A stretch of DNA of 16,839 bases from an uncultured Clostridia bacterium (GTDB lineage Bacteria; Bacillota; Clostridia; Peptostreptococcales; Anaerovoracaceae), in contig CALZMV010000012.1 of the NCBI GenBank assembly GCA_945788655.1, forward strand, positions 1 to 16,839, written 5' to 3'. Below are positions 13,783 through 16,839 of the stretch, piece after piece (within the stretch, counting starts at the first letter, position 1; every line of letters begins with the position of its first letter). Under the pieces are notes generated by a model. The model saw only the letters and a program-made list of their open reading frames with translations. It did not search any database and was not told where the DNA came from. Both the position numbers and the translations under genes were made by a program.

Positions 13783-16014
13783 ATGAGAAAAGAATGGGAA
13801 GGTTTTGTCGCTGGTAATTGGACAGAAAACATCGATGTTGAAGAATTTATTCACTTAAACTATCATCCATATGATGGAGACGCTAGCTTCTTAGCAGGTC
13901 CTACTGCAAGAACAAAAGAATGTTCTGACAAGGTTCAGGAATTATTAGTTGCTGAAAGAAAAGCTGGTGGTACATTAAAGGTAGACGCAAGCAGAATCAT
14001 GAGAGTTAATGCTTTCGGTCCTGGATACATCGTACCTGGTAAGGATATCATCGTTGGTCTTCAGACAGATGAACCTTTAAAGAGAGGTATCTGCCCATTT
14101 GGTGGTATCAAGATGGTAAGAGAAGAAGTTGCTGAATACGGCGAAACTCTTCCAGAAGAAATTGACAGAATGTTTGACTACATCACTACTCACAACGATG
14201 GTGTATTCAAGGCTTACTCAAAAGAAATGAGACAGGTTAGACACCTTGGTTTTATCACAGGTCTTCCAGATGCTTATGGTAGAGGTAGAATCATCGGTGA
14301 CTACAGAAGAGCTGCTCTTTATGGTATCGACTTCTTAATCGAAGAAAAGAAGAAAGACCATGAAATGATCGCTTCAAGACACGTTATGAATGAAGAAAAC
14401 ATCAGAACTGCTGAAGAAGTTACAAACCAGATTACAGCTCTTAAGGAAATCAAGAAGATGGCTGAAGCTTATGGCTACGACATCTCCGGACCAGCTAAGG
14501 ACGTTAAGGAAGCTATCCAGTGGACTTACTTCGCATACTTAGCAGGTATCAAAGAAGAAAACGGTGCAGCAATGTCCATCGGTAGAACTTCTACATTCAT
14601 CGACATTTATGCTGAAAGAGACTTAGCTAACGGCGTATATACTGAAGAACAGATTCAGGAATTCATTGATGACTACATCTTAAAGATGAGAGTTGCTAGA
14701 CACTTAAGAACAAGCGAATACAACGAATTGTTCGGTGGAGACCCAATGTGGATCACTGAAGGTATCGGCGGTGTTGGTATGGACGGAAGACATAAAGTAA
14801 CTAAGAACTCCTTCAGAGTACTTCAGACACTTTACAATTTAGGACCTGCTCCAGAACCAAACTTAACAGTATTATGGTCAAAGGATCTTCCTGAAGCATT
14901 CAAGAGATTCTGTGCTCAGGTTTCTATCGACACTGACTCAATCCAGTACGAAAACGACGACAAGATGAGACCTACATACGGTGAAGACTACTCCATCGCT
15001 TGCTGCGTATCCGCTATCCAGATGGGTCAGCAGATGCAGTTCTTCGGAGCTAGATGTAACCTTGCAAAGATCTTATTATTAGGTCTAAACGGTGGTATCG
15101 ACGAAAGAACAGGCGAACACGTTGGTCCTCAGATGGAATCTGTTGGCGATGGTCCAATTGACTTCGAAGATGCTTGGAAGAGATTCAACATCTACTTAGA
15201 ATGGTTAATGGAACTTTATGTAAATATCATGAACATTATCCACTTCATGCACGATAAGTATGACTTCGAAAGAACTCAGATGGCATTCTTAAATTCAGAA
15301 GTTAAGAGATTAATGGCATTCGGTGTTGCTGGTTTCTCAGTAGCAGCTGACTCCTTCTCTGCTATCAAGTATGCTAAGGTTTACCCTATCAGAGATGAAA
15401 ACGGCGTAATCGTTGACTTCAGAACTGAAGGCGAATTCCCTAAGTATGGTAACGACGATGACAGAGTAGACGAAATCGCTGTTAAGATTTCCGAAAGAAC
15501 TATCGAAGAATTAAGAAAGCATCCTACTTACAGAAATGCTGTTCATACTCTTTCCGTATTAACAATTACTTCAAACGTAATGTATGGTAAGAAGACTGGT
15601 AATACACCTGACGGTAGAAGAGCTGGTACTCCATTTGCTCCTGGTGCTAACCCAATGCACGAAAGAGATAGCCATGGTGCAGTTGCTTCCCTGAACTCCG
15701 TATCCAAGATTGACTGGGATACTTGCCAGGATGGTGTTTCCAACACATTCTCAATTACACCTGCTACATTAGGTAAGAGCAAAGAAGATCAGACTACTAC
15801 ATTAGTTGGCTTATTAAATGGTTACTTCGACAGAGGAGCTCACCACTTAAACGTAAACGTTCTTAACAGAAGCCTTCTTGAAGATGCTTACGAAAATCCA
15901 GAAAAATACCCTAACTTAACAGTAAGAGTATCCGGATATGCTGTAAGATTCAACGCTCTTTCAAAGAACCATCAGAAAGAAGTAATCGCAAGAACATTCC
16001 ACCAGGGAATCTAA
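13783..16014 (+). CDS. pflB: Pyruvate formate-lyase (formate C-acetyltransferase)
   Basis: This 743-residue glycyl-radical enzyme of anaerobic fermentation converts pyruvate and CoA to acetyl-CoA and formate. Key residues are present: the active-site cysteine pair C407-C408 in YSIACCVSA, and the radical glycine G718 in VRVSGYAVRF, 25 residues from the C-terminus. The C-to-G distance is close to that of E. coli PflB. Two cysteines rather than one mark it as a true PFL and not a glycerol/choline-type lyase. The start is the ATG at 13783 with AAGGAGG (13765-13771); an in-frame ATG at 13738 lies in the AT-rich leader and is rejected. Codon choice differs visibly from the neighbours: GGT, CCA, TTA, AAC, GAA and AGA dominate, as in very highly expressed genes. 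The activase gene follows. The enzyme is oxygen-sensitive, so an anaerobic lifestyle is implied. Confidence 0.98.
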   Translation: MRKEWEGFVAGNWTENIDVEEFIHLNYHPYDGDASFLAGPTARTKECSDKVQELLVAERKAGGTLKVDASRIMRVNAFGPGYIVPGKDIIVGLQTDEPLKRGICPFGGIKMVREEVAEYGETLPEEIDRMFDYITTHNDGVFKAYSKEMRQVRHLGFITGLPDAYGRGRIIGDYRRAALYGIDFLIEEKKKDHEMIASRHVMNEENIRTAEEVTNQITALKEIKKMAEAYGYDISGPAKDVKEAIQWTYFAYLAGIKEENGAAMSIGRTSTFIDIYAERDLANGVYTEEQIQEFIDDYILKMRVARHLRTSEYNELFGGDPMWITEGIGGVGMDGRHKVTKNSFRVLQTLYNLGPAPEPNLTVLWSKDLPEAFKRFCAQVSIDTDSIQYENDDKMRPTYGEDYSIACCVSAIQMGQQMQFFGARCNLAKILLLGLNGGIDERTGEHVGPQMESVGDGPIDFEDAWKRFNIYLEWLMELYVNIMNIIHFMHDKYDFERTQMAFLNSEVKRLMAFGVAGFSVAADSFSAIKYAKVYPIRDENGVIVDFRTEGEFPKYGNDDDRVDEIAVKISERTIEELRKHPTYRNAVHTLSVLTITSNVMYGKKTGNTPDGRRAGTPFAPGANPMHERDSHGAVASLNSVSKIDWDTCQDGVSNTFSITPATLGKSKEDQTTTLVGLLNGYFDRGAHHLNVNVLNRSLLEDAYENPEKYPNLTVRVSGYAVRFNALSKNHQKEVIARTFHQGI

Positions 16015-16055
16015 TTAATTGCTGATTAAAAAGTAAATAAAATGCTAAATAAGTG

Positions 16056-16089
16056 CGAGGTGCTCTTAATGAGCACCTCGTATATTATT
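16056..16089 (+). terminator. Intercistronic hairpin between pflB and pflA
   Basis: CGAGGTGCTC (16056-16065), loop TTAAT, GAGCACCTCG (16071-16080): a perfect 10-bp GC-rich stem. The following TATATTATT is a poor U-run, so termination is likely partial. It could lower pflA relative to pflB and protect the 3' end of the pflB message. Confidence 0.75.
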
Positions 16090-16133
16090 AAAAGTCGCAT
16101 ATTATTAAGTGCAGTAAAACGGAGGCGCGGAAA

Positions 16134-16838
16134 ATGAAAGGCAGATTGCATTCTATTGAAAGTTTTGGTGCTGTAGACGGACCTGGAATCAGAACAGTAT
16201 TTTTTATGCAGGGATGTCCGGCAAGATGTCTGTACTGCCATAATCCTGATTCTTGGGGTACAGATGCCGGAAGAGACATTGAGATTGATGAAATACTCCA
16301 TTGGGCTGAAAGAGGACGACCTTACCACGGCGAAACCGGTGGTGTTACATTCTCGGGTGGAGAAGCTTTGATCCAGGGTGAATTCCTCATTGAAGCGATG
16401 AAAGCTCTTAAAGCCAATGGTTTCAAAAGTGCCATAGATGTTAGTGGAACATATGTGGACGAGTTTACTGAAGAAGCTATAAAGACATGTGACTTGATTC
16501 TTCTTGATATTAAACACACAGATCCTGAAAGGTTTAAAATAATAACAGGAAGAGATATGGACACACTGTTTGAAATAATCGATATGATAAACAAGCATGA
16601 TAAGCATGTTTGGATTAGAAACGTTGTAGTACCTGATCTGAATGATACAGAAGAGGATATGATAGCGTTAAATGACTTTATCAAACAGATTAAAAATATT
16701 GATAAGGTTGAACTTCTTGCTTACCATACAATGGCTGTATCTAAGTATGGCAAACTTGGTATAACTTATAGACTAAAAGGTGTTCCTCCAATGGACGGCG
16801 AACGCCTGCAGGAACTTAGAAAGCTTATAGAATATTAG
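16134..16838 (+). CDS. pflA: Pyruvate formate-lyase activating enzyme (radical SAM)
   Basis: This 234-residue radical-SAM protein generates the glycyl radical on PflB, using a [4Fe-4S] cluster and S-adenosylmethionine. The cluster motif CxxxCxxC is C28-P-A-R-C32-L-Y-C35. It follows the typical lead GAVDGPGIRTVFFMQGC and precedes HNPDSW. The SAM-binding GGE-type motif is FSGGEALIQ. The protein has no extra ferredoxin-like cluster domain between the cluster motif and the GGE motif, as expected for PflA rather than the activases of other glycyl-radical enzymes. GGAGG (16121-16125) lies eight bases before the ATG. It is complete, ending at a TAG one base before the window end. It is downstream of pflB in the same direction, separated by 119 bases with a hairpin. 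Confidence 0.97.
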   Translation: MKGRLHSIESFGAVDGPGIRTVFFMQGCPARCLYCHNPDSWGTDAGRDIEIDEILHWAERGRPYHGETGGVTFSGGEALIQGEFLIEAMKALKANGFKSAIDVSGTYVDEFTEEAIKTCDLILLDIKHTDPERFKIITGRDMDTLFEIIDMINKHDKHVWIRNVVVPDLNDTEEDMIALNDFIKQIKNIDKVELLAYHTMAVSKYGKLGITYRLKGVPPMDGERLQELRKLIEY

Positions 16839-16839
16839 T

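Noticed and set aside
16026..16607. 193-codon open frame on the - strand over pflA
   Set aside because: It is antisense to the radical-SAM gene and the pflB-pflA hairpin, with no recognisable domain; an AT-rich shadow frame.
1..16839. CRISPR arrays, insertion sequences, prophage or toxin-antitoxin pairs
   Set aside because: No regularly spaced repeats, transposase motifs, terminal inverted repeats or small paired genes were found; nearly all coding space is taken by recognisable chromosomal genes.

Overview
The window looks like ordinary chromosome from an endospore-forming, anaerobic, fermentative member of the Clostridia (Bacillota). The basis is moderately AT-rich DNA, strong AGGAG-type ribosome sites, a spoIIID gene, a T-box leader, an arginine deiminase operon, and a pyruvate formate-lyase with its radical-SAM activase. 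I cannot assign a genus from sequence alone. No mobile element, phage gene, CRISPR array, rRNA or tRNA was found.

Layout, left to right. (1) 1-729: the 3' part of a homoserine dehydrogenase-like gene (+), convergent with a threonine aldolase gene (808-1830, -). A long hairpin between them probably terminates both. (2) 1898-2296: spoIIID (-), transcribed divergently from a MATE exporter gene (2297-3628, +), with back-to-back promoters between them. (3) 3684-6728: a sigma-A promoter, then a complete T-box leader whose specifier loop reads UGG (Trp), then a three-gene ABC importer operon (lipoprotein, permease, ATPase) of the TrpXYZ type. (4) 6755-7921: an MreB/Mbl gene with its own promoter and terminator. 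(5) 7991-9142: a THUMP-domain RNA methyltransferase. (6) 9239-12415: an arginine deiminase operon in the order arcB-arcA-arcC. (7) 12483-13469 (-): an AI-2E/PerM-family membrane protein. (8) 13613-16838: a complex AT-rich control region, pflB, an intercistronic hairpin, and pflA.

How the genes work together. The arc genes give ATP and ammonia from arginine. PflB/PflA split pyruvate to acetyl-CoA and formate under anoxia. The T-box lets uncharged tRNA-Trp switch on the importer, so the substrate is most likely tryptophan. Homoserine dehydrogenase and threonine aldolase lie on the making and breaking sides of threonine metabolism. SpoIIID and Mbl are neighbours in Bacillus subtilis; here they are separated by the MATE and trpXYZ genes and are divergent.

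I did not find a wholly new system. The most useful second-look items are the Trp T-box/importer pairing, two copies of a TGTATACA palindrome around the pflB promoter, the odd C-terminus of the homoserine dehydrogenase-like protein, and the interrupted spoIIID-mbl linkage.
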